The notes under the pieces were generated by a model, which ran no database searches, had not been told where the DNA came from, and was given only the letters and a program-made list of their open reading frames with translations. The position numbers and the translations under genes are program-made. This document shows positions 1-11,899 of a DNA stretch of 52,593 bases, one piece after another (within the stretch, counting starts at the first letter, position 1; each line of letters opens with the position of its first letter). This DNA comes from Xanthoparmelia taractica (taxonomy: Eukaryota; Ascomycota; Lecanoromycetes; Lecanorales; Parmeliaceae), in assembly GCA_033085395.1 (NCBI GenBank), contig JANQBS010000263.1:1-52593 (forward strand), read 5' to 3'.

Positions 1-1050
1 AAAATATAATTAATTCTTCTCTATACGTAGATAATTAAATTTATATATCTTATAATTAAAATATTAAATATTTTCTATTCTTAATATATAATTATTATAA
101 GTATATATCGAAAGTTAAGATATATAAGTTATTAATAAAAGAAAGATATTATATCTAATATAGTTAGATAAGTGTAATTAAGTAATTTCGAGATAATATT
201 AGATTGAAGAGATATAAGATAGACGTTTAATATAATAAGATTATATAATTTAAGAATATTAATTATTACTTTATTCTTTCTTTTATTATTTAAAAAAAAA
301 TTTCAAATAACGAAGATAGAATAATTAAACAAAGTTAATTATTTTATATATTTTAGACGATCTTATTATTAAAGAGTATTAAAGATTTTATTAATTATTA
401 TCTTATCTATTAGCTTAAGAAGATAAATTTTCGCTCTCTTATTATTAAATAATCTTAATTACTAATGATCTCGAAGAGAAAGCTTTATTTATTTATTCTA
501 TAATATAATTAATTAGAGATATAAAGCTATTAGCTAGACTTATTAACGTAATAATCGTAAAAGTAACTACTTTTCTAACTTAATTTGTCGAATACTTTTC
601 GGGCTTAATTAATAATATTTCTATATTAATAAAAAAAACATTTTTATAATCGATTTCTCGTAGCGTTTTTAAATATAATTTCTTAAAAATTTATATATAA
701 TCGATCTCGTTTTTAACTATTATATTAGAAATATTAATATTAATAATATATATAATTAGATTATATTACTTTATAGATTCGAAAATAAAGTCTCTATTAG
801 ATAGATTCTTAAGCGTAATAATAGATAAGATTTATTAAGCTCTCGATATAATAATAAGTATCTTTTATACTCGAATTAATCGTTTTATATATTAATCGAT
901 ATTATAAGTTATAATTTTAATAATAATATTATAATTATTAATACGAGTCTGGTTTTTATTTATATTAAATATAATTTTCTTCGATTTTATAATATTATTT
1001 CTTATTAATAGATTTATCTTTCAATTATTAATTAAATAAATTTCTCTTAT
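1..1050 (-). pseudogene. G0 pol fragment: protease/RT linker, RIP-degraded
   Basis: On the minus strand this reads through a stretch equivalent to the end of the retropepsin region, with a peptide resembling IREIYLINN followed by LLIRNNII, and then the linker before reverse transcriptase. The same peptides occur on the plus strand in G2 near 14125-14200 and on the minus strand in G3 near 33400-33510. Stops are TAA or TAG at former CAA, CAG or TGG codons. The fragment stops exactly at the 5' LTR of G1, so its continuation is at 8416. Confidence 0.65.
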
Positions 1051-1315
1051 TGTAAGGGCAAAAGCACTCAGCGTAGGCTGATAGGACTCGCTTAACTCGC
1101 TTGCTAGGCTATAAGCTACGCAGTAAGGGCGAATACCTAGCATGCTTGGCGGAAGTCTCAAATACCCGCGAATCCCCTTTTTCTTTCTTTCTTTCTTTCT
1201 TAGCTATTAGTTCACTTAGCAATTTAAACGATTATTCTAATATCTATATTCCTTAATCTCGTTAATTATCTAGCTACTACGTAGCTTCATTAAAAAGAGA
1301 TCTTGCTATCTTATA
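1051..1315 (+). repeat. G1 5' LTR
   Basis: This 265-bp direct repeat of 8155-8415 begins TGTAAGGGC and ends in TTATA, which matches CTCACA at the end of the 3' copy after C-to-T change. Its left half is almost unmutated, while its right half has lost nearly every CpA and TpG. A run of CTTT units lies near its middle. A possible RIP-altered primer site, TAATAGC, starts at 1320. Confidence 0.9.
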
Positions 1316-1989
1316 ATTCTAATAGCTTTATTCGTATAAAGCTACTTAATTAATTATAATAAATAACTTATAAGCTAATTCTATTAACTTACGAAATAGA
1401 AACGTCTTATTATTAATTATTAGCGACGTTTTTAATTAAATAAGCGAAGATAATAATTACGAAGACGACTCTTATTAAAATACGTCTACTTCGCAATTAA
1501 GTTATCAAGATATTAATTATAACATTAATGCGAATTCTATTAATACGATTAACGAAAATAATAATCGATAGAATATTATATTTAATAACTCTATATTAGC
1601 AAGTAAAGATTCTCGCCTTATAGACTTAATATAAATTTAACGTTTTCGACTCTTAAAGTTTAATATTAAGAAGTAATTAATTATCGAAAAACTTAAGTTA
1701 ATTAAAATATAAAATATACGAGAATATCGCCGCGAGTATAGCGACGATTACTATCGCGATGCGAGTCGTAAGAAGATAAGCGTTATTAAAATATCTAACA
1801 CGTAATATCTTAATAATTATAACTCGACGATTATATTTATTCGAAATTACGAGAATTATATCGTCTCGATATCTTATATCGACTTTTAAATAAATAAAGA
1901 AAAGACTTATTAATCTTTTATTCTTTTAATTAATATTAAAAAATAAATTTAAAGAAATATCTAAGATATTATTTTATATGATATCGATA

Positions 1990-2700
1990 AATCTAATTAA
2001 GAGGAATATAAGGAGTAATACTTAAATTAAGTTCGTAACTTAGTTATTAAATCTTATAATATAAATTATTAATGAATTAAAGTAATTATAAGAGACTAGC
2101 AGTCGATTACAAGTTTTAATAATTATCTTATTACGCTATAATCGTAGCGAGATCGCTATATAATCGATGCGAAACGTAAAAAAACTCTGCGAGATAGAAT
2201 AATAGAGAAAATTTCTCTAAAAGCAATAAAGGAGATAACTTAATCTACTATTTATATCGTATTATTATAATAATATTAAAATATCGAGTAAAGACTACGA
2301 AGAATAAAGAAGCTATTTACTCTAAATAAGACTCGCCTTAGTAATAAAATAAGTAATTAAGAAAATAATAATTAATAGTATACGAAGTTTAAGAGATAAT
2401 ATATTAAGAATTAAAAGAAGAATTTATTCTCTTCGACGTTGTAAGATTAAAAGTCTACGCGAATTAAATTCGAAGATAACGACTCTAATATTAAGTATAG
2501 AAGATCTCTTTCTAAGATTCAATACTTTAATTATAAGCAGATAAGATATTATAAGAATTCGTCTAAATCCTTAAATTATATTACCAATAATAAAATACGT
2601 AATTAAAACTTTAATAAGAAAAAAGATAAGGTTTAATACTCGTTATTATAATATTAAATACGTTATTTATTAAGCGACGATCTCGCTCTTTACTATTAAG
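1990..2700 (+). pseudogene. G1 gag remnant
   Basis: The plus-strand frame is interrupted only by TAA, TAG and TGA codons that RIP could have made from Gln, Trp or Arg codons. It reads as a charged, Gln/Asn/Lys-rich protein. Its position, between the 5' LTR and the protease/RT block, is that of gag. The general pattern is like the retrotransposon capsid domain, with an RNY...W..I.D.Q.I..FN series around 2030-2130. A zinc knuckle might lie near 2640-2700, but I could not match its cysteines. Positions 1316-1989 also look coding-derived, but I recognise nothing there. Confidence 0.5.
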
Positions 2701-5700
2701 GGGCGAAATTATTATATCGAATAATAAGCGTAATATTATTACTTTAATAAATATAAATAACGAGAAAATCTTTATATTATAATTCTTTATTAAAAAATAT
2801 AAGTTTCTAAGTCTAAATGTATATTAACTATAATATATATTATTAATAATTATTAAATATTTTTATATAAAATATATAATTTAATGTTTAATCTCGTAGA
2901 TAGTCGAGAAAAAAAATAAAAATAAATCTTAAAGACGTATATCGTGAATATGCGAGAATACGACCTTATTCTTAATTTCCCTTAAATCTATAATATCGAT
3001 CCTAATATTCATTAACGCGAGTAGTTCTAGATCTATCGCGATTTTCCCGTGAATAATAAGAAGCAAGAGAATATCGCAATAATAGATGTCAAACAATTTA
3101 CGTTATTAATTAATATAGCAATTATATATAATCTAAGATAAGCGTAAATCGTACTTTTATATTAGATCTTATTCGAAAGCAATAAAAATAGCTACGATAA
3201 AGTTATACGATATAACGTCACGCAATTAAATAATCCTGATGTGTCTAATTAGCTAGAGTGCGTATTAGTCTTCTCAGAAGAGCTATCTAATAGCCTCAAC
3301 ACGTATAATCAAGTCGAGTACTCTATAGATCCACTATCTAATAAGCTACTTAAGAGTAATTCGATTTATAATATATCGTATAATAAGCTCGTAGCGATTA
3401 GGGATTATTTAGATAATACGCTTAAGAAAAAATAAATTCGATCTTTAAATAATTAGATTAACTCGCTAATATTATTTATTAAAAAAAAATAACTCGCTAT
3501 AACTTTATATCGACTATTAAGAGCTTAACGAGATAATTATTAAAAATAATTACTTATTATCGCTACTCTTAAAAATCTTAAAAAGATTTATATATACGAA
3601 GTACTTTATTAAGATTTATATTCGTAATACGTATTATAAAATACAAATGCGAAAGGAAAATAAGTGAAAAATCGTCTTTCGAACTCGCTATAATTAATTT
3701 AAATATTAAATAATATCTTTTAATTTTATAAATACTCTTATAATCTTTTAAGCTTATATAAATAAAATACTTAAATTATATATTAACGTCTTCTACGTAA
3801 TATACTTAAATAACGTATTAATTTATTCTAAGATTAAAGACTTATATTAAGAGTATATACGAAAAGTACTACGTGTATTATTGAAGTATCGGCTCTATGC
3901 GAAGCTATCGAAGTATATTTTTAATCGTAGCGAGATTATCTTTCTAAGATTTATAATAAATGAGCGTAATATTTAAATAGAGTTATTATGTATTAAGATT
4001 ATTACTAAGTAACTAGAATTAGTATTTACTAAGAATATACTAATTTTTTTTAGATTTATAGACTTTTATCGGCGATTCGTGAGAGACTTTTTATAAATAA
4101 TTACGCTCTTAACTAACTTAATACGAGAAGCGAAGAAAAATAAAATTAAATTATCTTTCGTATTTAAATAAAAAGCACGTGAGGCTTTTAAAATATTTAA
4201 GAGAATATTTATTATAATATCTATCTTAGAACACTATAACTAAGAAGTATCGTTTATTATAAAAATTAATATTTTTAAAATAAATATAAATAGCGTATTT
4301 AGTTAGAAGAGCAAGAACGAATAATAATATTCTATTACGTTCTTTAGCTATAAGTTTAAAGACGCTAAGTCTCGTTAAAACACGTATAATAAAGAATTAT
4401 ATGCGATTATATTAGATTTTAAGAATTAAAGATATTACTTATAGAATAATAAGTATTCTATTCTTGTAATCTTGAATTATAATAATTTACGTTATTTTAT
4501 AACGATAAAAGAGCTTAATGCGAAGCAAATTCGCTAGACTAAGAAGTTAGCTATATTTAACTTTATAATTAAATATTATAAGAAAAAACTTAATTCTATA
4601 GATATATTATTAAGAAGATCTAATATTATTAAATCGAATAATAACGAGAATAATAATAATAATTTCCTCTTTATCTTGCGAAATATTAATCTAATTTATA
4701 GAAACGTAATAATATATCTATTATAATTAAACTTATAACATTAACGAAGTAATTAAGCGATATTATCGTCGTAGATATCAAAATTATAAACTTAAATAAA
4801 AGAGTGCTCGATAAATAAACACGTATTCTAAATAATACGATATCGTCTTAACTTCTAATTTATTAGATTTTAAAATTAAAGAAATTTTATTTAAAATTAT
4901 AAGAATTAATAATAATATAATTACTTAAATTATAACGTAAGAACGCTTTCGTTACGAATAAGAAGTAATATTAAAGATACGCTATTAAGTAGAATAAGCT
5001 TTTAAAATAAAAAGTCGATAAGAATAGACTATAACGTCGTGATCTTATAATTTATATTTTTAATAATTCTATTACAAAGAAAGAGATTTTTTATATAAAT
5101 TATAATAATCTTAATATTAAATATTTCTCGCGTAAACGTATTAAAGAGAATATTAAATTCAAATATTATTAATTAGATATAATAATCGAAATAATAGACT
5201 ATATTCGCACTTATCCCGATTATTAATAAATGTGAGTTTATTATTATAAGCCTTATAACGAGTTAATATTAATCTCATTAGACGACGTGAATATATTTTA
5301 TACTATAATAATAAATTTTATTATAAATCTATCACCTATAAGAGATCTCTATATTAATAAGATTTATAATATTATCTTAGTTTTAATAAATAAACTTACG
5401 AAGCACGTAATATATATAGCGATTATAAAAGATCTAAAAATAGATAAACTTGCTAATATTATATAGCGGGAGTTTATATTTTTACGTGATATAATACGTA
5501 ACTTAATTTTAAATCGAGACTTATTATTTATAAGTAAATTCTAAATAATATTATATTAATATTTAAATATAAAGCGTAGATTTAATATTACGTTTTATTC
5601 TTAAATAGATAATTAGATTAAGAGATAGAATCAAGTTCTCGAATATTATCTATCAGTATATTATAATTATAAATAAAATAATTAACTCGAAATATTATTA

Positions 5701-6400
5701 ATAATTATATTCTAATATAATAACAATATTTATATAAGTATAAATAAAATCTTGTAAGAATTACTAATAAGATATATAATAAATTTAAAAAATATTTCTA
5801 AAAATAAAATCTTAAGAAGAGAAATATCGCTTATTATAAAGCGAATAGAATAATTATAGGATATTAGATCGTATTTAAAAAAATTATAAAAGCGAGTTAT
5901 AAATTAATAAGTAAAGTATTATAATAGTAATTATAAGACTATTGCTTTTTAAGAGAAAGATAAAGTGCTATTATAAAGCTTAGATATATGTATCTCGCGA
6001 TTAAAGAAGAAACTTAATTATAGATAGCTTAAATCTTTTAAAATGCTCGAGAAAATAGATATATAAACTTATAAGCTAAATCTTTCTACTAGATATAAAA
6101 GAATTTATTTTATATTTTATATATTGCTATTAAAGTTATAATATTCGCGAGATAATAGTTTAGAGTTATAAATAATCTTAATTAATAAAAAAAAGAAGTA
6201 AAAAAATTAAAAGAATATTAAATAAAAGAATTTATAAGAGCGAAATTAAGTATTTTATTAATTAAAAAGATTTTTTATTTTATAAAGCTTCGTAAGAGTT
6301 AATAAAATATTTCGAAAATATTAAGAACGCAATTAAGAACTTCGAATAAATAAAGAAGTTATATAAATTAGTATCTAAGATAAAGTAGAAAATATAATTA
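2701..6400 (+). pseudogene. G1 pol remnant: protease, RT, RNase H, integrase, chromodomain
   Basis: This is a degraded Gypsy polyprotein. A peptide like YDLILNFP at about 2960-2990 matches the YDxILGMPWL motif that ends the protease. Reverse transcriptase runs from about 3456 (SPILFVKKK-type start, with ELNEI and the PLP region) to the catalytic box at 3803-3814. That box now reads YLNN where the family has YLDD, followed by VLIYSKT and LYAKLSKC matches. The RNase H-proximal motif FIDFYRRFVRDF is near 4055-4095. The integrase core is near 5160-5560, with a recognisable NKLTKHVIYI and LNRDLLFISKF series. Many stops and Asp-to-Asn changes make it non-functional. Order and content place it in the chromodomain Gypsy clade. 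Confidence 0.9.
6251..6360 (+). other. G1 chromodomain remnant at the C-terminus of pol
   Basis: The plus frame reads YFIN-stop-KDFLFYKAS-stop-E, then YFENIKNAIKNFE. With stops read as Trp, this matches the chromodomain pattern (L)VxWxGxxxxxxTWEPxxxLxNAxxxIxxF. In chromoviruses this domain follows integrase and is thought to target integration to heterochromatin. Confidence 0.85.
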
Positions 6401-7730
6401 TTATAGAAAGTTAAGAAGCGAGATAAATTATAAAAGAAAAGATAATAATAGTAGTAGAAAGTCTATAGATAATTTATTTTAACTCGCAGATTAGATATAT
6501 ATAGCTATTCTTAGCTTAAAGATTTATACACGTATAATAATCTAACGCGTCGAAGCGCTTTATATAACGAAAAAAATAATAATTATAAGAATCGTACTTA
6601 AACTTAATTATAATATTATTTAATATTAATTAAAACGTTCTTTTAAGATAAGAAGTAAATATTCTTATAAAAAATAATTATTAATAAATAAAAGAAGATA
6701 GCGATAGAGAAAGAAAAAGTAGCGATAGTATTATAAGCGGGTAAACCGCTTACTTCTATTAACTAAATCCTTAAATTTATAAATTAAGATTATCTTACTC
6801 TCTTATATAACGAAATAAAGACGAATAAATAAAAAGATAATCGTAATTATAAATATCGTAGCTTAATAATAAAAGAATAGAAAATTTAATATATAAGCGT
6901 GCTCGTCGCGAGAATAGCGATTATATTTACGCTAATAAGAGTTAATAGAAAGCGTAAGATATATCGCGATCTAATTACGCGTAAGAGCGCGAATATAACG
7001 AAGATAAATAACTTCGTATGCGTTAGCGAAATTCTTTAGTAAAATATTATTCTTTTCTCGTAATTAATATATATTTAATAAAAAGACGAAGATAAGTATA
7101 ATTATTTTTCTCGTTAGCTAAGTATCTCTTTAAAATAATCTCGAATATTTATAAGTAGAAGCGGGAGTAGAGATAGAAGTAGAAGTCGAAGTAGAAGTAG
7201 AAGCGAAAGTAGAGGCGGCGATAGAGATAGCTATATCTTATATTAGTTAGGAACCTCGCATTATTATATATTAACTTATCGGGCGATTTAATAAAGCGCT
7301 CGTTGAGATCGCGACGATAAGAAGTTAAGAAAGCGAATACTATCAATCTTAATAATATACTTTTTATAAAGTTCGCTCTTATTCGCATTTAACTACGTAT
7401 ACTTAATAAGCTCTTACGTATAGCTAGAAAGTCTCGCGAAGAGTCTTTAAAGTAGAGTAAAGCGTTCTTTATGATACTTATTATAAATAAAATTAACTTA
7501 GCTAAGCGATTTTAATCTCACTTAATTATTATCTTAATTAATATATACGTCTCGCTATTACGAAGATATATAACTCGCTATTATAATATCGCGTTAGAAA
7601 TAGCGAAAGACTAAATATCAAATAGCAAGGAAAGCTTAGTATTTACTAGTGTTGATATTAATATTAATGTTATTGTTACTAGAAAGAGAAGCAAGTAAGG
7701 TTTTTATATCTTACTAGCGTAATTTTCGCC
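6400..7730 (+). other. G1 3' region without recognisable gene
   Basis: This is RIP-degraded sequence between the chromodomain and the minisatellite. It is purine-rich around 6380-6460 and 6700-6740. A short frame on the minus strand at 7149-7388 gives a Tyr/Phe/Arg-rich peptide with no domain and reflects base composition only. No protein motif was recognised. Confidence 0.5.
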
Positions 7731-7734
7731 CTAT

Positions 7735-7935
7735 CACAATAATAGAACAATAACGTATTATAATAAACAATACCGACAATAGCATATTATAATAGCGATA
7801 ATAGCATATTATAATAGCGATAATAGCATATTATAATAGCGATAATAGCATATTATAATAGCGACAATAGCACATTACATAGCGACAATAACACATCACA
7901 TAGCGAAAATAGCATATCATATCGCGATATTAACG
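7735..7935 (+). repeat. 22-bp minisatellite in the G1 3' untranslated region
   Basis: At least four near-identical tandem copies of a 22-bp unit of the form AATAGCATATTATAATAGCG lie at about 7780-7865. They are flanked by diverged units (ACATCACATAGCGA-type) up to 7935. Copies on the right keep CpA (CACATTACATAGCGACAAT), while central copies have TpA. The array therefore carries a RIP gradient. Confidence 0.85.
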
Positions 7936-8139
7936 CATCACAATAAATAATAGCGAGCACGTATTCTATTAATCAAGGCAACGATGTTCGTAGTCGCGCT
8001 ATTGCGATTTCAATAGATACATATATTAAAATAATTGAGATAGACCAGACGTAAGCAATCTAGAGTTAATAATATAGCACGCTCGTAAGTACTTAATTAT
8101 AATACGTAGTTATAATAAAATTTAAGAGCTAAATCTTCT

Positions 8140-8150
8140 AAGAGGGAAAG
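8140..8150 (+). other. G1 polypurine tract
   Basis: The purine run AAGAGGGAAAG lies four bases before the 3' LTR start at 8155. This is the expected place for the plus-strand primer of an LTR retrotransposon. Confidence 0.75.
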
Positions 8151-8154
8151 TAAT

Positions 8155-8415
8155 TATAAGGGCGAAAGCACTTAGCGTAGACTAATAGAACTCGCTTAAC
8201 TCGCTTGCTAGACTATAAGTTACGTAGCAAGAACGAGTATCTAGCATATTTGACGAAAGTCTTAAATATCCGCGAATTCCCTTTTCCTTTTTTTCTTTCT
8301 TAACTATTAATTCACTTAGTAATTCAGACGATTATTCTAGCATCTACGTTCCTCAACCTCGCTAATTGCCTAGCTGCTACGCAGCTCCATTGAAAAGAGG
8401 CCTTGCTACCTCACA
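8155..8415 (+). repeat. G1 3' LTR
   Basis: This 261-bp partner of 1051-1315 ends CTACCTCACA. Its left half is RIP-mutated, and its right half keeps CpA and TpG (CCTCAACCTCGC, GCTGCTACGCAGC). That is the mirror image of the 5' LTR. Differences between the copies are almost all C/T or G/A. Confidence 0.9.
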
Positions 8416-9915
8416 CGCTTCTCTTTTTAGTATAATAATTAGATATTTAATACTATTTTCGAATCTCTAGTCGCTTAAAATTATAATTTAAAGAATTACT
8501 TTCGCTATTCGATATTTTACTCGATATTATTAAGATTATATTTAGTACGACGCTCGATCTACTCTTTGAATCTCTATTCTATAATCTTAATAAGAATATT
8601 ATATTATCTCTAATATTTTATAGAATCGCTACGCTCGTAATTAATACTATGTAAAGATCTTATCTAATTATAGCTTATAAATAATTATTCTATTTCTTAG
8701 ATAATGAATAAGTATTATTACTTTTATTACAAATTATTCTATTTAAAATAGAAATTCTATAAGAAGTAACGAGTATATATATCTATCTTCAATATTCTAA
8801 AGTTAATTATACGCTATAAAGTAATTTTATTTTTATAATAGTCGCGATATTTCTTTATTATCGAGTATTTTCGTTATATCTATAAATCTTTCTCTTATTA
8901 AAGCTTCTTTCGTTACTTAAAGTCTTCTTCTCTTAAATAATAAAGAATTCGAGATATATAGATATAAAGATAAGACTAGAGTTCGATGTATTATTAAATT
9001 TAACGTAGTAAATAGAGTAGAGAAGAACGAAATTTTATAGCTATTAAGGAAATTGTTAGAGAATAAATCCCGATTTATAAGATTACGCGCGAGCTTTTTC
9101 TCGTTAGTAAGATACGCTTTTTATAGTAATACTATATAATATTATCGAATCTTAGCTCTTGGCGAATATATAATACTTTTATATAAATATCGCTTTATAG
9201 TTTTAATATTTAGAGTTATATAGTCTAATAGCTATATTAAATAATTCGGAGTCGAAAAATAAACTTAATCTAGATAATATCGGGTATTTAAAAGATTAGA
9301 GATCGAGATTTTCGATTTCGCGCTTTAGTAATAATCGATTATTATCTTATTATTAATAATACGATAAAAGAAAAGATAAAGATAATATAGTCGAAGACGA
9401 GAATAGGGTAATAGACAAATTTCAATGAGTTAGAATAAATAAATTAGATATCTTTCTTTTAGTTTAGAACTTTATAAAGAAATCGAAATTCTATTAGCTA
9501 TTAATAATTATATTATTAATAAAAAAGATAAAAAAAATTTGATAAAGAAGCTAGTTATATTACTAATTAGTCTAAATCTTTTTAAGTATTATTTACTTTA
9601 ATTTATAAATATAAGATATAAATTCTTAATTCTTAATTAGATTAATATCTATGAAAGTATAGCTTAAAGAATAGCTTATACTAGTCTAAATAATATAATA
9701 TAATATTAAATTCCTATAATATCGATAATAGCGATAATATTCTATTTAAAATTATTAAGTAATATAAGTATACTATTAAAAACTATTAGTGACTAAATTA
9801 GATTATATTATTAATAAAGATTATTATTTTATTCGAAGCTAATCTAATTATTTATTTAAGCTTAATTGATTTATTAAATTTAATATAAATTAATAGATTA
9901 TAACTCTATTAGAGT

Positions 9916-10068
9916 CGATTTACTTCGCTTTAATTAATTAATAGAGTCGAACTAGTTTACTAAGATCGATTTACTTCGCTTCGATTAGTTAATAGAGTCG
10001 AATTAGGTTATTAGAATTGACTTACTTCGCTTTAATTAATTAATAGAGTCGAATTAATATTCTTCGAT
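9916..10068 (-). repeat. 51-bp tandem repeat, three copies
   Basis: Units start at 9916, 9967 and 10018, each with CGATTTACTTCGCTT and later AATAGAGTCGAATTA. The period is exactly 51 bp, a multiple of three, which suits a 17-residue repeat in the G0 gag reading frame. Substitutions between copies are mostly C/T or G/A. Confidence 0.85.
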
Positions 10069-11159
10069 TATTTAATTTATTAGAATTAATTTAGCTAGAT
10101 TACTATCTCTATATTTAATAAGATACTTTAAAGAGATAATAGATATTATACTATATATATAGTAAGTTATTAGAGAAGTTACTAGAGAAACTATTCGTTA
10201 TTAGCTACTTATATTTTCATTATAAAAAGTATTTTATAGACTGAAGCCTCTCCGCCTTCTTAGCTTTTATAAACTCGATATTATTTTTTATTATATTTAT
10301 ATCTATTATAGTTTTTCTATTATCGCTCTTTATAAGAGCTTTAAATCTCTTATTATTATCTTTATTCGAAATATAGTTATTATTTATCTAGGCGAATTTA
10401 TTATTATTAATAAAAAGTTTTAAATGCTACGAGTCTTAGTACTTGACACTATTAGCTACTCTTCGTTTAGCTAAGAGTTTAGAAATATTATTGTTTTATC
10501 AACGAGCCCTAAGATAGACTTTTTGTATTTATATAATTATAGAATAATCGATAGATAAGCGTTTAATATTAGAATTAAGTTCTTTAAGAAAAGACTTATC
10601 TAAATTAAGCTTTAGAGTAATATTTAGTTTATCATTAGAATTAAGCTTAATTATATAAATTACCTATCTTTATCTAAAGAAATATTATTATTTTTATTAC
10701 TTTCTAAGATAAAAATAATATTATCTTATATTTTAATACTATATTTATAGATAATATTTAGATTCTTCGTATTAGAGATCTTAACGAGATTGTTAATAGT
10801 ATTTATAGAAATATTTAAGATTAAAGACTTATCTAGAATCTTCGTTTTAATTATATAAGGCTTTTATTTACGATATAAGATATTTATTATTATATACTTT
10901 ATAAGAGTATTATATAGCTCTATTATTACATCTTATAAGTTTGATTTGATTATTTATACACGTATCTACTCAAGCTATAAAGAGTAATTACGAACTACAT
11001 CTCGGTGAATATCTTATAAGTTATCTATAGTAATTAAATATTAAACTTATAAGTTTTTATATTTATAATTGAAACTATATACGATAATTAGAGATATTTC
11101 CTTTCGATATTAGATATAGATATATCTATATACTCGATCGAAATCTTAAGATATAAATA

Positions 11160-11164
11160 TATAG
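11160..11164. repeat. G3 target site duplication, left copy (TATAG)
   Basis: TATAG directly precedes the left LTR of G3 and is repeated directly after the right LTR at 36586-36590. A five-base duplication is the size expected for Gypsy integrases. Confidence 0.85.
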
Positions 11165-11312
11165 TGTAATAGCAAAAGTGTGTATTCAGTTAGTTGGGTA
11201 AGTCTTGATTATTCTAAGTTGAAAAAATCTATCTAAGTTAGTCGGCCAAGCAGCCAGCCAAGCACTTGTCTTAGCCGATCTTAATTGGCTTGATAAATGC
11301 GATTTCGTGATA
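11165..11312 (-). repeat. G3 3' LTR (left end in the window)
   Basis: This 148-bp LTR runs TG...TA on the plus strand, the last base pair being RIP-altered from CA. It pairs with 36438-36585 over its full length (shared TTGGGTAAGTCTTGATTATT). It keeps much more GC than the element body. G2 is inserted immediately at its inner edge. Confidence 0.88.
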
Positions 11313-11316
11313 GTAT

Positions 11317-11467
11317 TGTCACGGTTTTTCTGTATGCCAAAGGCTCGGGGAAAGAACGGGGATGCTAGGCCAAATTTGTATTAGTTTCCCAGCAGATCTC
11401 CGCCACTGCGGCCCTTAGAATTCGACAGACTTTTCAATCATTATTTTCAAGATCATTTTCCATGACA
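11317..11467 (+). repeat. G2 5' LTR
   Basis: This 151-bp LTR is nearly identical to 22457-22607, with about eight differences, all but one of C/T or G/A type. It has normal base composition (GGCTCGGGGAAAGAACGGGG), in contrast to the RIP-damaged body. Confidence 0.93.
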
Positions 11468-11470
11468 ACA

Positions 11471-11485
11471 TGGTAGCAACGCTTG
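11471..11485 (+). other. G2 primer binding site
   Basis: TGGTAGCAACGCTTG begins three bases after the LTR. TGG pairs with the CCA end of a tRNA, as expected of a minus-strand primer site. G3 has the RIP-changed equivalent TAATAGCAACGCTT at the same spacing. I cannot name the tRNA. Confidence 0.75.
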
Positions 11486-11899
11486 ATTTCGATGTCAACT
11501 AACTATCGAATCGATTTAGAAGATATCCTTTATTAATATAGCTCACTTATCGTCATCGAATTTATTAAATGAATAAGCTATTAGATTAGTAAGATCTTAT
11601 TAGCTTTTCTCTACTCTTTACCTATCAAAAGTTTCTCTATTTTGCTTCTTTTATTAATTAGCCTTATAACGCTAGCTATATTAGTATAACGCTAACTACT
11701 TTAATAGATAGATAAGTACTTATTCTCGCATTGGATATTTAGGAATTTATTATCACTGGTTATAAATACGCTAATTTAATATCTAATAATATTAAAAAGA
11801 TTTGTGAGTATCTTACGTCTAACACTCTCAGGCCTATTAGATCAATATTTGCTATTAATTCTACTGCTGATTTATTAAGAACGACCATTTATTTCTTGA

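Larger units (their letters stand above)
1051..8415 (+). mobile_element. G1: chromovirus-type Gypsy LTR retrotransposon, plus strand
   Basis: This 7.4-kb element has paired LTRs (1051-1315 and 8155-8415) with TG...CA ends, allowing for RIP changes. A polypurine tract at 8140-8150 lies just before the 3' LTR. In order it contains gag (about 1990-2700), protease, RT, RNase H, integrase and chromodomain, all on the plus strand and all full of RIP stops. The 3' part after the chromodomain (6400-8154) is non-coding as far as I can see and ends in a 22-bp minisatellite. I find no matching target duplication: CTTAT on the left, CGCTT on the right. It is inserted into the protease region of G0. Confidence 0.9.
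8416..11164 (-). pseudogene. G0 gag/protease remnant, second piece
   Basis: Read on the minus strand, the segment next to G1 gives YLIIILKREA and then, across the G1 insertion, IREIYLINN, so the host frame resumes. Further right it is gag-like but strongly mutated. One frame around 10880-10680 reads KPYIIKTKILDKSLILNIS with only RIP-type stops. Three copies of a 51-bp unit (17 codons) are at 9916-10068. The piece ends at TATAG (11160-11164), the target duplication of G3, and continues at 36586. Function is assigned mainly by position between protease and the 5' LTR. Confidence 0.5.

Noticed and set aside
7149..7388. Minus-strand open frame of 79 codons in G1
   Set aside because: The Tyr/Phe/Arg-rich peptide comes from a purine-rich plus strand in the 3' part of G1. 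It has no domain and no context for a gene.
7735..7935. CRISPR-like array
   Set aside because: The copies are head-to-tail without unique spacers, lie inside an LTR element, and the organism is a fungus.
11165..11312. Solo LTR
   Set aside because: The matching copy at 36438 with the same TATAG outside both ends shows they are the two LTRs of one element.
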